Assembly (NCBI RefSeq): GCF_012641335.1
Contig: NZ_JABAID010000014.1
Coordinates: forward strand, 1 to 64,000
Source: Novosphingobium sp. ERN07
Lineage (GTDB): Bacteria; Pseudomonadota; Alphaproteobacteria; Sphingomonadales; Sphingomonadaceae
Length of the DNA stretch: 64,000 bases
Reading direction: 5' to 3'
The notes under the pieces are model-generated. The model was given only the letters and a program-made list of their open reading frames with translations. It searched no databases and had not been told where the DNA came from. Positions 37,410 to 45,664 of this stretch are shown here, piece after piece (positions within the stretch are counted from its first letter, which is position 1; each line of letters starts with the position of its first letter). The position numbers were made by a program, and so were the translations under genes.

Positions 37410-38534
37410 ATGCTCCAGCTAGCCGTAATCCTGCCGACCTATCGCGAACGCGCCAACATCGCGCCGATGGTCGCGCGTCTCGACGCCGCGCTTCAAGGCG
37501 TGGCGTGGGAGGCGATCTTCGTTGACGACAACAGTCCCGATGGCACGGCTGATGAGGCCCGCCGCATCAGCCAGACCGATCCGCGCGTCCGCGTGATCGA
37601 ACGCATCGGGCGGCGCGGGCTGGCTTCGGCCGCCATCGAAGGCATGTGCGCCACCGCCGCGCCCATCGTGGCGGTGATGGACGCCGACCAGCAGCACGAT
37701 CCGGCGTTGCTGCCGCAGATGCTCAGCGCAGTGCAGGGCGGTGAATACGACATCGCCTATGCCTCGCGCTTTGCCGAAGGGGCCAGCACCGAGGAATGGG
37801 GCCGGCCCGATCGCGTAAAGGCATCGGGCCTTGCCAACCGCATCGCCAACAAGGTGACCGGCGTCGAACTGTCTGACCCGATGAGCGGCTACTTCATGCT
37901 CCGCGCCGAAACGCTGCGGGCCGATGCGCACCGCCTTTCCGGCGTGGGCTTCAAGATTCTGCTCGACATTCTGGCCACGGTGGACAAGCCCCTCAAGGTC
38001 AAGGAATTTCCCCTCAATTTCGTCGCCCGCACCGAAGGCGAGAGCAAACTGGACCAGACCGTAGTGTTCGAATTCCTCGTGGGCCTTTACGACAAGTGGC
38101 TGGGCCGCATCATCCCGACGCGCTTTGCGCTGTTCGGCACCGTGGGCGCAATGGGCGTGGCGGTGCAGCTTGGCGCGCTGTGGGTGCTGCTGAAGATCGT
38201 GGCGGGCGAACGCTTCGTCTATGGCAACTGGTCGGAAAGCGCGACGTTCAACACCGCCAATACGCTGGCGGCGATCATCGCGATGACGTTCAACTTCGTG
38301 CTGAACAACGAACTGACCTATTCAGACAAGCGCCTGCGCGGCTTCGGGCCGCTGCTGCGCGGATGGGCGCAATTTGCGCTCACCTGCTCACTCGGCCTGC
38401 TGACCAATGTCGGCGCTGCTGCTGTGCTGAAAACCATCGGCTTCCATGATGTCGTGGCGGTAATCGTCGGCATCGTGCTGGGTTCGGTCTGGAACTTCGC
38501 GCTGTCCTCGCGCTTCGTTTGGGGGAAGTATTGA
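37410..38534 (+). CDS. GT2 (dolichyl-phosphate mannosyltransferase-like) fused to GtrA domain
   Basis: A 374-residue protein in two parts. Residues 1-230 are a polyprenol-phosphate glycosyltransferase: AVILPTYRERANIAPMV, VDDNSPDGTADEA, and the DXD-type AVMDADQQHDP. Residues about 240-370 hold four membrane helices of the GtrA family (FALFGTVGAMGVAVQLGALWVLL). It would make a sugar-phosphate-polyprenol and help flip it. Its likely ribosome-binding site AAGGG begins in the last bases of the adjacent inserted element. A PMT-type transferase, the expected user of such a donor, lies convergently two bases away. Confidence 0.9.
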   Translation: MLQLAVILPTYRERANIAPMVARLDAALQGVAWEAIFVDDNSPDGTADEARRISQTDPRVRVIERIGRRGLASAAIEGMCATAAPIVAVMDADQQHDPALLPQMLSAVQGGEYDIAYASRFAEGASTEEWGRPDRVKASGLANRIANKVTGVELSDPMSGYFMLRAETLRADAHRLSGVGFKILLDILATVDKPLKVKEFPLNFVARTEGESKLDQTVVFEFLVGLYDKWLGRIIPTRFALFGTVGAMGVAVQLGALWVLLKIVAGERFVYGNWSESATFNTANTLAAIIAMTFNFVLNNELTYSDKRLRGFGPLLRGWAQFALTCSLGLLTNVGAAAVLKTIGFHDVVAVIVGIVLGSVWNFALSSRFVWGKY

Positions 38535-38535
38535 G

Positions 38536-39840
38536 CTACTTCCAGCTATCCAGCCAGGTGTAATCCCGGAATGAATCCTTTCGCGGCAATTCCCCTGCCG
38601 AAAGGATCGGGTAGAAGCCGATGAATAGCCCGAAGGCCAAGACCAGCGTCGCCTTGGCGGGCCAGCGCAGGCCCAGATCCCACCACTCTGCCAGCACCAG
38701 CGCCAGCGCGGCGATCAGGAAGCAACTGGCCAGCATATAGTGGTAATAGAACTGCACCGGCTTGCCGTTGATCGCCCAGAAGCCGACAAGCAGGGCATAG
38801 GCGGCGAAAACCAGCAGGTGCAGGCGCTTGCCCTTCAGGCCATCCCACCCGCAGAACAGCAGCGCGGGCAATCCGGCCAGCATCGTGAACGGGTTGCCCA
38901 GCATCAGCACGCCGCGTTGCGCGCCGTCGACGTTCTCGTAGAGGAACCAGATCGGGCGAATGTTGGCCATCCATTGCCACCACACGCTCATATAGGTGTG
39001 CGGCTTCTTCACGCTGTCCTGCAATTGCAGCATGTATTGCTGCCATTCGATCAGGCGACCCACCGTCAGCGGGTCTTTTTCATAGAAAAAGGCGGGCAGG
39101 AACGTGGCGAAATAGACCAGCAGCGGCAGCGCACCGAGCCAGAGCGCAGCCTCGATCAGCGAAACGCCGGGGACCGGGCCTGCGCCTGTGGCACTCCACA
39201 GCAGGCCCGCGCGACGGCCTTTCAGCGCTTCCCATCGGTTCAGTGCGAACAGCAGCCCCGGCAACGGCAGCAACAGCGCGCCATTCCACTTGGCGCCTAG
39301 TGAGAGACCCATGAAAGCACCTGTCAGCATCAGATGCAGTCGCGCGCGGCTCACCTTGCCCGAAGGATTGCGCCACGCCAGCGCCCATTGCCATACGGCC
39401 AGCGCCATGAAACCGCCCATCGCCATGTCGAGCAGGGCAATGCGGGACATCATGACCCAGATGAAATCGGTGGCCAGAAGCAGGCCGAACAGCACCGTGG
39501 CCGTGCGCGAAAGACTGGCCCACCACAGCGCCCGCATCATCCCCCACAGCCCCACCGCACCCAGCAATGCCGAAGGCAGGCGCCAGCCAAATGGCGTATC
39601 TCCCACCAGTTGCATCGACCACGCGATCAATTGCTTGGCCAGCAAAGGATGTTCGGGATTGAGCCGCGCTGTGAGATCGATCAACCGGCGCGCGGCGGGG
39701 AGGTAGTGGATCTCATCGAACATCATCTTCGACGGGATGCCGACACGATGCAGCACAATGAGGAAGAACGCAGCGGCTATGCCCATGCACCAGAGAGCGG
39801 GGTCATTCTCGCGCGGACGATCGGATAGAACTGGCGTCAT
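38536..39840 (-). CDS. PMT/GT39 family membrane glycosyltransferase
   Basis: The ATG at 39840 (MTPVLSDRPR) is used; the open frame to 39933 would overlap metZ. The 434-residue protein has 10-12 membrane segments and the first luminal loop of PMT enzymes, KMMFDEIHYLPAARRLI with the catalytic Asp-Glu, followed by NPEHPLLAKQLIAWSM. Such enzymes move a sugar from a polyprenol phosphate to a protein or lipid acceptor on the outer face. The neighbouring GT2-GtrA protein could supply the donor. Confidence 0.88.
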   Translation of the reverse strand: MTPVLSDRPRENDPALWCMGIAAAFFLIVLHRVGIPSKMMFDEIHYLPAARRLIDLTARLNPEHPLLAKQLIAWSMQLVGDTPFGWRLPSALLGAVGLWGMMRALWWASLSRTATVLFGLLLATDFIWVMMSRIALLDMAMGGFMALAVWQWALAWRNPSGKVSRARLHLMLTGAFMGLSLGAKWNGALLLPLPGLLFALNRWEALKGRRAGLLWSATGAGPVPGVSLIEAALWLGALPLLVYFATFLPAFFYEKDPLTVGRLIEWQQYMLQLQDSVKKPHTYMSVWWQWMANIRPIWFLYENVDGAQRGVLMLGNPFTMLAGLPALLFCGWDGLKGKRLHLLVFAAYALLVGFWAINGKPVQFYYHYMLASCFLIAALALVLAEWWDLGLRWPAKATLVLAFGLFIGFYPILSAGELPRKDSFRDYTWLDSWK

Positions 39841-39922
39841 CTGCGCCGGGAATAGGGCCGCTGCTGCAAGTTCGCAATCCCGCCGCTTGCGCACAGCCAT
39901 GCGGAAACCTAAGGCGAGACCT

Positions 39923-41131
39923 ATGAAACGCACGACTGGTCAGGACCGCTCCGTCACCCGCAATTGGCGCCCCGCAACGCAGGCCATTCGTGGCGGCACG
40001 TGGCGTTCGGATATGGGCGAAACGTCAGAAGCCCTGTTCCTGACATCGGGCTTCACTTATGATGATGCCGCAACGGTTGCCGCGCGCTTTGCTGGCGAAG
40101 CCGAAGGTATGACCTATTCGCGCCTGCAGAACCCCACGGTGCAGATGCTGGAAGAACGCATCGCCCTGATGGAAGGAGCCGAAGCCTGCCGCACGCAAGC
40201 CACCGGCATGGCCGCCATGACCACGGCCCTGCTTTGCCAACTTTCCGCAGGCGATCACATCGTTGCCGCCAAGGCCGCGTTCGGATCGTGCCGCTGGCTG
40301 GTGGACAACCTGCTCCCGCGCTTCGGCATTGAAGGCGCCACGATCCATGCGTCCGACAATGCCGCATGGGAAGCCGCGATCAAGCCGAACACCAAGGTGT
40401 TCTTCTTCGAAAGCCCGGCCAACCCCACGATGGACGTGGTCGATCTGGAATTCGTCTGCGCGCTGGCCAAGCGCCACGGCATCACCACCGTGGTCGACAA
40501 CGCTTTCGCCACCTCTGCCCTGCAACGCCCGATGGACTTCGGCGCGGATGTGGTCGCCTATTCCGCCACCAAGATGATGGACGGTCAGGGCCGCGTCATG
40601 GCCGGTGCGGTCTGCGGATCAGCCGATTGGATCAACAATGTGCTGCTGCCGTTTCAGCGCAACACCGGGCCGAACATCGCCGCGTTCAACGCATGGGTGG
40701 TGCTCAAAGGCCTCGAAACGCTCGACCTGCGCATCCACCGGCAGAGCGAGAACGCGCTGAAGGTTGCCAGCTTTGTCGAAGGCCGTGTCCCGCGCCTGCT
40801 CTACCCGCACCTGCCCAGCCATCCGCAGTATGAACTGGCCAAAAAGCAGATGAAGGCGGGCGGCACGATCTTCTCGTTCCATCTCGATGGCGGGCTGAAA
40901 CAGGCCCATGCCGTTCTCGATGCGCTGAAACTCATCGATATCTCGAACAACATCGGTGATTCGCGTTCGCTGATGTGCCACCCGGCATCGACCACGCACT
41001 ATGGCGTCGGCCCCGAAACCCGCGCCGACATGGGCGTGGGCGAAGGGATGCTGCGGCTTAACGTCGGGTTGGAAGACCCTGATGATCTGATCGAGGATCT
41101 GGATCAGGCGCTGCGCACAGCCGGGTTGTGA
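39923..41131 (+). CDS. metZ: O-succinylhomoserine sulfhydrylase
   Basis: The ATG at 39923 (MKRTTGQDRS) follows AAGGCGAG, giving 402 residues, normal for MetZ. This PLP enzyme makes homocysteine from O-succinylhomoserine and sulfide in methionine synthesis. Features include SEALFLTSGFTYDDA, YSRLQNPTVQMLEERIALMEGAEACRT, the PLP lysine in AYSATKMMDGQGR, and SLMCHPASTTHYGV. O-acetylhomoserine-type relatives are possible, but overall wording fits the succinyl form found in alphaproteobacteria. Confidence 0.92.
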   Translation: MKRTTGQDRSVTRNWRPATQAIRGGTWRSDMGETSEALFLTSGFTYDDAATVAARFAGEAEGMTYSRLQNPTVQMLEERIALMEGAEACRTQATGMAAMTTALLCQLSAGDHIVAAKAAFGSCRWLVDNLLPRFGIEGATIHASDNAAWEAAIKPNTKVFFFESPANPTMDVVDLEFVCALAKRHGITTVVDNAFATSALQRPMDFGADVVAYSATKMMDGQGRVMAGAVCGSADWINNVLLPFQRNTGPNIAAFNAWVVLKGLETLDLRIHRQSENALKVASFVEGRVPRLLYPHLPSHPQYELAKKQMKAGGTIFSFHLDGGLKQAHAVLDALKLIDISNNIGDSRSLMCHPASTTHYGVGPETRADMGVGEGMLRLNVGLEDPDDLIEDLDQALRTAGL

Positions 41132-41173
41132 CGCGGCGTTTCGCCTGTTGCATCGCCAAGGCGTTCGCCTAAG

Positions 41174-42550
41174 GTGCCGCACAGGGGTGGGGTCGCAACG
41201 GAGCATGGCAATTTGCTGGCCGAAGCGCACCTGTCTGCGATCATTCAATCATCCGACGACGCGATTATCAGCAAGGATCTGAACGGTACGGTCCTGAGCT
41301 GGAACCCGGCTGCGTCGCGCATCTTCGGCTTCGCCGAGGCCGAGATGGTCGGCCAGTCGATCCGCAAGCTGATCCCGCATGAACGGCAGAGCGAAGAGGA
41401 TGACATCCTTTCCCGCATCGCGCGCGGGGAGCGGATCAAGAGCTTCGACACGCGCCGTTGCCGCAAGGATGGCACCGAGATCGCCGTCTCGATCACCGTA
41501 TCGCCGGTCTATGACAAGGCGGGGCGCATCGTCGGAGCCAGCAAGATCGCGCGTGACATTACCGCCCGCGAAGAAGGCCAGCGCGCCCTGTTCGAAAGCG
41601 AAACCCGCTTCCGCATGTTGGCCGACAACATCTCACAATTGGCGTGGGTGGCCGACGCCACCGGGGCAATCGGGTGGTACAACAAGCGCTGGTACGATTA
41701 CACCGGCGTTCCCGTCGGCAGCACCGATGGCTGGGGCTGGGACAAGGTTCATCACCCCGATCATGTTGAACGGGTCAAGGATCACTTCGTCCGCAGTATC
41801 GAAAGCGGCACCGAATGGGAGGACACCTTCCCGTTGCGCGGGACCGATGGCCACTATCGCTGGTTCCTGTCGCGGGCCAAACCGATCCGTGATGAGCGGG
41901 ACCGCATCCTCTTCTGGTTCGGCACCAACACCGACGTTACGGATATGCTCGAAAAGGAAGAGCAGATCCGCGTCCTGCTGATGGAAGTGAACCATCGGTC
42001 AAAGAACATGCTGGCCGTCGTGCAGGCATTGGCGCGGCGGTCGGGCGGGAATGACCGCGAATTTCTGCGCCGGTTCGAAAACCGTCTGGCAAGCCTTGCC
42101 GCCAATCAGGATTTGCTGGTCCGTCGCGGCTGGTCAACGATCCTGATGGACGAACTGGCGGAAGCGCAAATGGCCATTCTGGGCCAAGACAGCCGGTCGC
42201 AGGTGCAGCTTGTAGGCCAGTCGGTGACGCTCAGCCCGCGCGCGGCAGAGATAATCGGCATGGCCTTGCACGAACTCGCCATCAACGCCCTGAAATATGG
42301 CGCATTGAGCGTACCGGGCGGCAAAGTGGCACTTTCCTGGGCAGAGAAGGACGATAGCTTCACAATCGACTGGCACGAGTCAGGCGGCCCCGAAGTCCAT
42401 ATGCCAGAGCACGACGGCTTCGGCACCACGCTTATCCGGCACATTCCCGCCCGCAGCCTGAATGCGGACGTGACGTTGGATTACAAGCCGACGGGTGTGC
42501 ACTGGTCGCTGCACTGCTCCAGCGAAACCGCACGCAAGCTGGCGAGTTAG
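41174..42550 (+). CDS. PAS-PAS HWE-family sensor histidine kinase
   Basis: A cytoplasmic kinase of up to 458 residues. Two PAS domains lie at about 16-135 (IIQSSDDAIISKDLNGTVLSWN) and 140-262 (LADNISQLAWVADATG), each with a PAC tail. The HWE phosphoacceptor is EVNHRSKNMLAVVQA (His about 274), and the ATP-binding part has MALHELAINALKYGAL and the diagnostic WAE. The GTG at 41174 is weakly supported; a TTG at 41213 with GGAG upstream is an alternative start. No response regulator is adjacent. Confidence 0.9.
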   Translation: MPHRGGVATEHGNLLAEAHLSAIIQSSDDAIISKDLNGTVLSWNPAASRIFGFAEAEMVGQSIRKLIPHERQSEEDDILSRIARGERIKSFDTRRCRKDGTEIAVSITVSPVYDKAGRIVGASKIARDITAREEGQRALFESETRFRMLADNISQLAWVADATGAIGWYNKRWYDYTGVPVGSTDGWGWDKVHHPDHVERVKDHFVRSIESGTEWEDTFPLRGTDGHYRWFLSRAKPIRDERDRILFWFGTNTDVTDMLEKEEQIRVLLMEVNHRSKNMLAVVQALARRSGGNDREFLRRFENRLASLAANQDLLVRRGWSTILMDELAEAQMAILGQDSRSQVQLVGQSVTLSPRAAEIIGMALHELAINALKYGALSVPGGKVALSWAEKDDSFTIDWHESGGPEVHMPEHDGFGTTLIRHIPARSLNADVTLDYKPTGVHWSLHCSSETARKLAS

Positions 42551-42807
42551 GCTGCTTTCGCTTCGCTCTCCACGGCGTGCGCAGCGCGCTTATCTTCGGT
42601 GATCAGGCGGTTCTCTCCGCGCCCCATCGTCCAGTTCTTGCCCAGTCGCACCTTGTGGTTCGGCGCGCACCAGATTTCGCCGGATTCATCGAGCGCGGTA
42701 ACCCAGATTAGGTTATGCTCCTGGCCATAATCGATCATGCCGATGGCATAGCCATCGCCTTTGCCCAGAACGTGCAAGGGTATTGTCGGATTGAGTTGCG
42801 TGAACAC
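42547..42807 (-). CDS. Conserved-looking hypothetical protein, about 86 residues
   Basis: I place the start at the GTG at 42807, with AGGA about 8 bases upstream, although the open frame reaches 42957 through the ubiK gene. The product begins (M)FTQLNPTIPLHVLGKGDGYA and contains IDYGQEHNLIWVTALDESGEIWCAPNHKVR. It looks like a compact beta-rich protein and I cannot name a family. The tail is charged (KRAAHAVESEAKAA). It lies downstream of ubiK on the same strand. Confidence 0.65.
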   Translation of the reverse strand: MFTQLNPTIPLHVLGKGDGYAIGMIDYGQEHNLIWVTALDESGEIWCAPNHKVRLGKNWTMGRGENRLITEDKRAAHAVESEAKAA

Positions 42808-42892
42808 GGATTTTTTCCTGCAAAGACTGACAGTTGCCAGATTGTTACAGGCTAAATCCCTCAAGCCTTGACGCGGTTCCCGCGGGGCAGCT

Positions 42893-43144
42893 TCATTCCC
42901 CCTTAGCGGCAGCCTCCAGCGCAGCAATCCGCGCTTTGAGAACTTCCACTTCTTCACGCGCCGAAGCTGCCAGCTCCTTCACCGCGTCAAACTCTTCGCG
43001 ACTGACGAAATCAAGGCCGCCAAAGATTTCCTTGGCCTTTTCGCGCGCATTCTCGCCCGCTTCGCGGCCCATCCCGGCAATCGTGCCAGCCGCGCTGTTC
43101 AGCAGCTTCACGAAATCGGCGATCATCGGGTTTTCACTCTGCAT
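42893..43144 (-). CDS. ubiK: Accessory factor UbiK family protein (BMFP)
   Basis: An 83-residue protein with an amphipathic N-terminal region (MIADFVKLLNSAAGTIAGMGREA) and a C-terminal coiled coil (VSREEFDAVKELAASAREEVEVLKARIAALEA). This matches the BMFP/UbiK family: Brucella BMFP is membrane-fusogenic, and E. coli UbiK helps ubiquinone synthesis by trimerising and binding UbiJ. The order of domains and length are as expected. Confidence 0.88.
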   Translation of the reverse strand: MQSENPMIADFVKLLNSAAGTIAGMGREAGENAREKAKEIFGGLDFVSREEFDAVKELAASAREEVEVLKARIAALEAAAKGE

Positions 43145-43222
43145 CGGGCAAGGTCCTGCTTGGCGTTACGCTGGCTATGTGGGCAGGCAAAGCCCGCCCT
43201 GCAAGGGTCAATCGCCGCTCTA

Positions 43223-43777
43223 TCAAATCTCGACGCGGACAGAACTCGCCTTGCCAAACGCACCATCGGCTTCGGGATTCAATTGCAGGAACTGCCAGGT
43301 CAGCACCGAAGCGAAGCAGACCCATGCAAGATAAGGCAAGAGCAGCATTCCCGCCACCGGGCGGATGCGCCAGAACAGCACGATCGTGATCGCAATAGCC
43401 ACGATCATCGCCACCGTGATCCAGAATGCTCCGGTGATCTGGTGCAGGGCGAAAAATGTGGGCGACCATGCAAGGTTGAGGATCAATTGCACCACGAAGG
43501 CCGCCGCAGCCCCGCCCCGGCCCCGTGCCCCCCGCGCCGAAAGGATCATCGCGAACGACACCCCCATCAGCACATAGAGGATCGTCCAGACGATGCCGAA
43601 TGCGGCAGGCGGTGGGTAGATCGCAGGCTTTTGCAGCGCATCGAACCAAGGGTTGCCGGGGCCGCTACCGGCCACCTGCCCGGCCAGAAAGCCAAGCGCG
43701 ACGATCAGCGGCACTGTAAACAAGGACCAGCGCAGAAGGCTGGCACGAAGCTGGCCGGAAGAAGCGAGGTAGTTCAT
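43223..43777 (-). CDS. tspO: TspO/MBR family protein
   Basis: The ATG at 43777 (MNYLASSGQL) gives 184 residues; an upstream extension to 43879 has no support. Five membrane helices are visible. Signatures are NPWFDALQKPAIYPPPAAFGIVWTILYVLMGVSFAMI and LILNLAWSPTFFALHQI. TspO proteins bind tetrapyrroles, and in Rhodobacter modulate photopigment gene expression. A regulatory role in oxygen or porphyrin homeostasis is likely but not shown here. Confidence 0.92.
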   Translation of the reverse strand: MNYLASSGQLRASLLRWSLFTVPLIVALGFLAGQVAGSGPGNPWFDALQKPAIYPPPAAFGIVWTILYVLMGVSFAMILSARGARGRGGAAAAFVVQLILNLAWSPTFFALHQITGAFWITVAMIVAIAITIVLFWRIRPVAGMLLLPYLAWVCFASVLTWQFLQLNPEADGAFGKASSVRVEI

Positions 43778-43912
43778 GTCACCCGTTAGCTGCGCGCCGT
43801 TTAGCCGATTGTAAAGCGCGATTCGCCAAGGATATTGGCGGGGTGCAGCCGCCGGCGCAATCCGAACTCCATCCGGCAACCAAGGCCGATGGACACATTT
43901 ACCGGGGAAAAC

Positions 43913-44668
43913 TCAGTTGCGCTGTGCCGAAACGAGAAACTCGACATTGCCTTCCGGCCCGGTGATCGGGCTTGGCACGATGCCCTGCACGTCCCAGCCA
44001 TCGCTTTCCAGCCAATCGCGCACTTCGTTGCAAACGCGCTGATGCAGCGCAGGATCGCGCACCACGCCGCCTTTGCCGACCTCGGCCTTGCCCACTTCGA
44101 ACTGCGGCTTGATCAGGGCGACGAGCCGCGTGGGCCGCGCCGCCAGCATCAGCGGCACTTCCAACACCTTGCGCAAGGAAATGAAGCTGGCATCGCACAC
44201 CACCCACGTTGCCTGCCGGTCGATGTGATCCGTGGTCAGGATGCGGGCGCTCGTCTGCTCAAGCACAGTCACGCGCGGATCTTGCCGCAGCTTCCACGCA
44301 AGCTGATTTGTGCCTGAATCGACAGCAAAAACGTGTTCTGCACCGCCCTGCAGCAGCACATCGGTAAAACCGCCAGTCGAACTGCCGATGTCCATTGCAG
44401 TTACGCCAGCCGGATCAAGGCCGAAATGCTCTATCGCATGGGCCAACTTGATCCCACCGCGCGAAACCCACGGATGGTCGCGTCCGCGCACGTCCAGCGG
44501 GGCTTCTGCGGAAAGCGGCTGTCCGGCCTTGGCGATCTTGGTTTCGCCTGAAAAAACAAGCCCGGCAAGGATCAGCGCCTGCGCACGGGCGCGGCTTTCG
44601 GCAAGGCCGCGCTCGACCAGCAACTGGTCCACGCGGGTCTTCTGTTTGGGGGGGCGGGTTGAGGTCAC
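43913..44668 (-). CDS. tlyA: TlyA family rRNA methyltransferase / hemolysin
   Basis: The GTG at 44668 (VTSTRPPKQK) is chosen because GGAAGGA lies about 8 bases upstream; this yields 251 residues and avoids overlapping the divergent lipoprotein gene. The N-terminal S4 RNA-binding domain is TRVDQLLVERGLAESRARAQALILAG. The FtsJ-type methyltransferase domain has SAM motif DIGSSTGGFTDVLLQGG and VALIKPQFEVG. TlyA 2'-O-methylates 16S and 23S rRNA in mycobacteria, and a similar activity is expected. Confidence 0.92.
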   Translation of the reverse strand: MTSTRPPKQKTRVDQLLVERGLAESRARAQALILAGLVFSGETKIAKAGQPLSAEAPLDVRGRDHPWVSRGGIKLAHAIEHFGLDPAGVTAMDIGSSTGGFTDVLLQGGAEHVFAVDSGTNQLAWKLRQDPRVTVLEQTSARILTTDHIDRQATWVVCDASFISLRKVLEVPLMLAARPTRLVALIKPQFEVGKAEVGKGGVVRDPALHQRVCNEVRDWLESDGWDVQGIVPSPITGPEGNVEFLVSAQRN

Positions 44669-44693
44669 GGCGCGTTCCTTCCATAACTGGCGC

Positions 44694-45236
44694 ATGAAGA
44701 TCAATCGCGCTGCACTGTCCGCCCATGTTTTTTCCTGCGCACTGCTGCTGTTGGCAGGGGCCTGCAGCGGGCCTCAAGTGGTGCCATCGCCCGCACCGCA
44801 GCCCACCAGAAGGCCGGCACCGCCCCCGCCTCCGCCGCCTGCACAACCCGCGTTCAAGGATTGGCGCGATGCCCCGCAGACACCGGGCGACTGGCGTTAT
44901 GACAATGGCACGGCGCGCTTCGGCTCCGCTGGTGCCACGCTGTTTGCGCTGACCTGCAACCGCACTGCACGCACCGTCAGCCTGATCCGCACGGGCACCG
45001 CACCGCAATCCCTGCCGATGACCGTATCGACCAGCAGTGAAACGCGCCCGCTTTCCGCCGAACCTGCACCTCAGGGGGCCGCGCAACTGGTGGTGACGCT
45101 GCCTGCGCGCGACAAACTGCTCGATGCAATGGCCTTCAGCCGTGGCCGCTTTGCCGTGGAAGTGAACGGATTGCCGACGCTTTATCTGCCCGCATGGCCT
45201 GAAGTGGCGCGGGTTGCCGAGGATTGCCGGAGATAA
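44694..45236 (+). CDS. Putative lipoprotein with proline-rich linker
   Basis: The 180-residue product starts MKINRAALSA and has a lipobox LAGAC (Cys25). A proline-rich linker follows (RRPAPPPPPPPAQP, about residues 40-55). The folded part begins at DWRDAPQTPGDWRYDNGTARFGS and shows no domain I can name; it may be beta-rich. The gene diverges from tlyA with 25 bases between starts. Its N-terminal features indicate an envelope-anchored protein of unknown role. Confidence 0.75.
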   Translation: MKINRAALSAHVFSCALLLLAGACSGPQVVPSPAPQPTRRPAPPPPPPPAQPAFKDWRDAPQTPGDWRYDNGTARFGSAGATLFALTCNRTARTVSLIRTGTAPQSLPMTVSTSSETRPLSAEPAPQGAAQLVVTLPARDKLLDAMAFSRGRFAVEVNGLPTLYLPAWPEVARVAEDCRR

Positions 45237-45435
45237 AACCTGCCAATCTGGTTGCAACCGCGCCTATTGTGCGGCGCGAAGCGGGGATTGTGACGGCAAA
45301 TTTTTTTCATGCAAGACTTGTTGTTTGGGCCGGAATGAATCACATTCGAATCAAGGACGGTGAGAATACGCACTCCCGGCCCAGCAGGCCACAAACCTGC
45401 GACTTTGGCTCAACAGCGCGAAAGGAGGTGATCCG
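45237..45435. other. Leader region upstream of the extended Shine-Dalgarno ORF
   Basis: About 200 bases follow the lipoprotein gene before the small reading frame. The region holds a T-rich run near 45302, two GAATC sites (GANTC, the CcrM methylation motif) near 45338-45355, and a small hairpin GCAGG/CCTGC at 45384-45400. A 14-base AAAGGAGGTGATCC at 45421-45434 closes it. I cannot identify a promoter with confidence. Confidence 0.4.
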
Positions 45436-45492
45436 ATGTCTCATGGTTCAGCAGAGAGGTCGGTACAGTCCCGCGCGAGGCATTATCGCTGA
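45436..45492 (+). CDS. 18-codon small ORF with extended Shine-Dalgarno
   Basis: The frame encodes MSHGSAERSVQSRARHYR and stops with TGA. It is preceded, seven bases beyond AGGAGG, by AAAGGAGGTGATCC, which complements the usual 16S rRNA 3' tail over its full 14 bases. An in-frame competitor is a 32-codon frame starting at 45443 (MVQQRGRYSP...GGTSGR, ending 45541) on another frame. Whether either peptide is made, or whether the site is a regulatory ribosome trap, is unknown. Confidence 0.45.
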   Translation: MSHGSAERSVQSRARHYR

Positions 45493-45547
45493 GTTTCGAT
45501 TAAGCGATAGAGGCTTCGTGGGCGGCACTTCCGGCCGCTGACCATGC

Positions 45548-45582
45548 GAAGGGCCGCTTCGGACTGACCGACGCGGCCCTTC
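45548..45582 (+). terminator. Stem-loop between the small ORF and ilvE
   Basis: GAAGGGCCGC (45548-45557) pairs perfectly with GCGGCCCTTC (45573-45582) around a 15-base loop. The downstream sequence is A/T-rich (ACATTTATTAC) but lacks a clean T-run. It could terminate the small-ORF transcript or attenuate ilvE, which starts 83 bases later. A weaker hairpin, TATCGCT with AGCGATA (45484-45509), precedes it. Confidence 0.55.
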
Positions 45583-45664
45583 ACATTTATTACATTCCCC
45601 TTGCCTTTCGCGCAACAATAGTTCACGGCGCTGCATCTTCGATTCTAGCGCAAGGACTGCCCAA

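Noticed and set aside
36806..37411. Minus-strand ORF reading through the inserted element
   Set aside because: It spans the MITE-like repeat and the end of leuB in antisense. The reading frame is probably an effect of the repeat sequence.
39841..39922. Possible SAM-II riboswitch upstream of metZ
   Set aside because: The region has a GCAAG/CTTGC pair and a CCTAAGG near the start, but not the conserved GTTAAA and GCTAAA segments or pseudoknot partners. A covariance search would decide.
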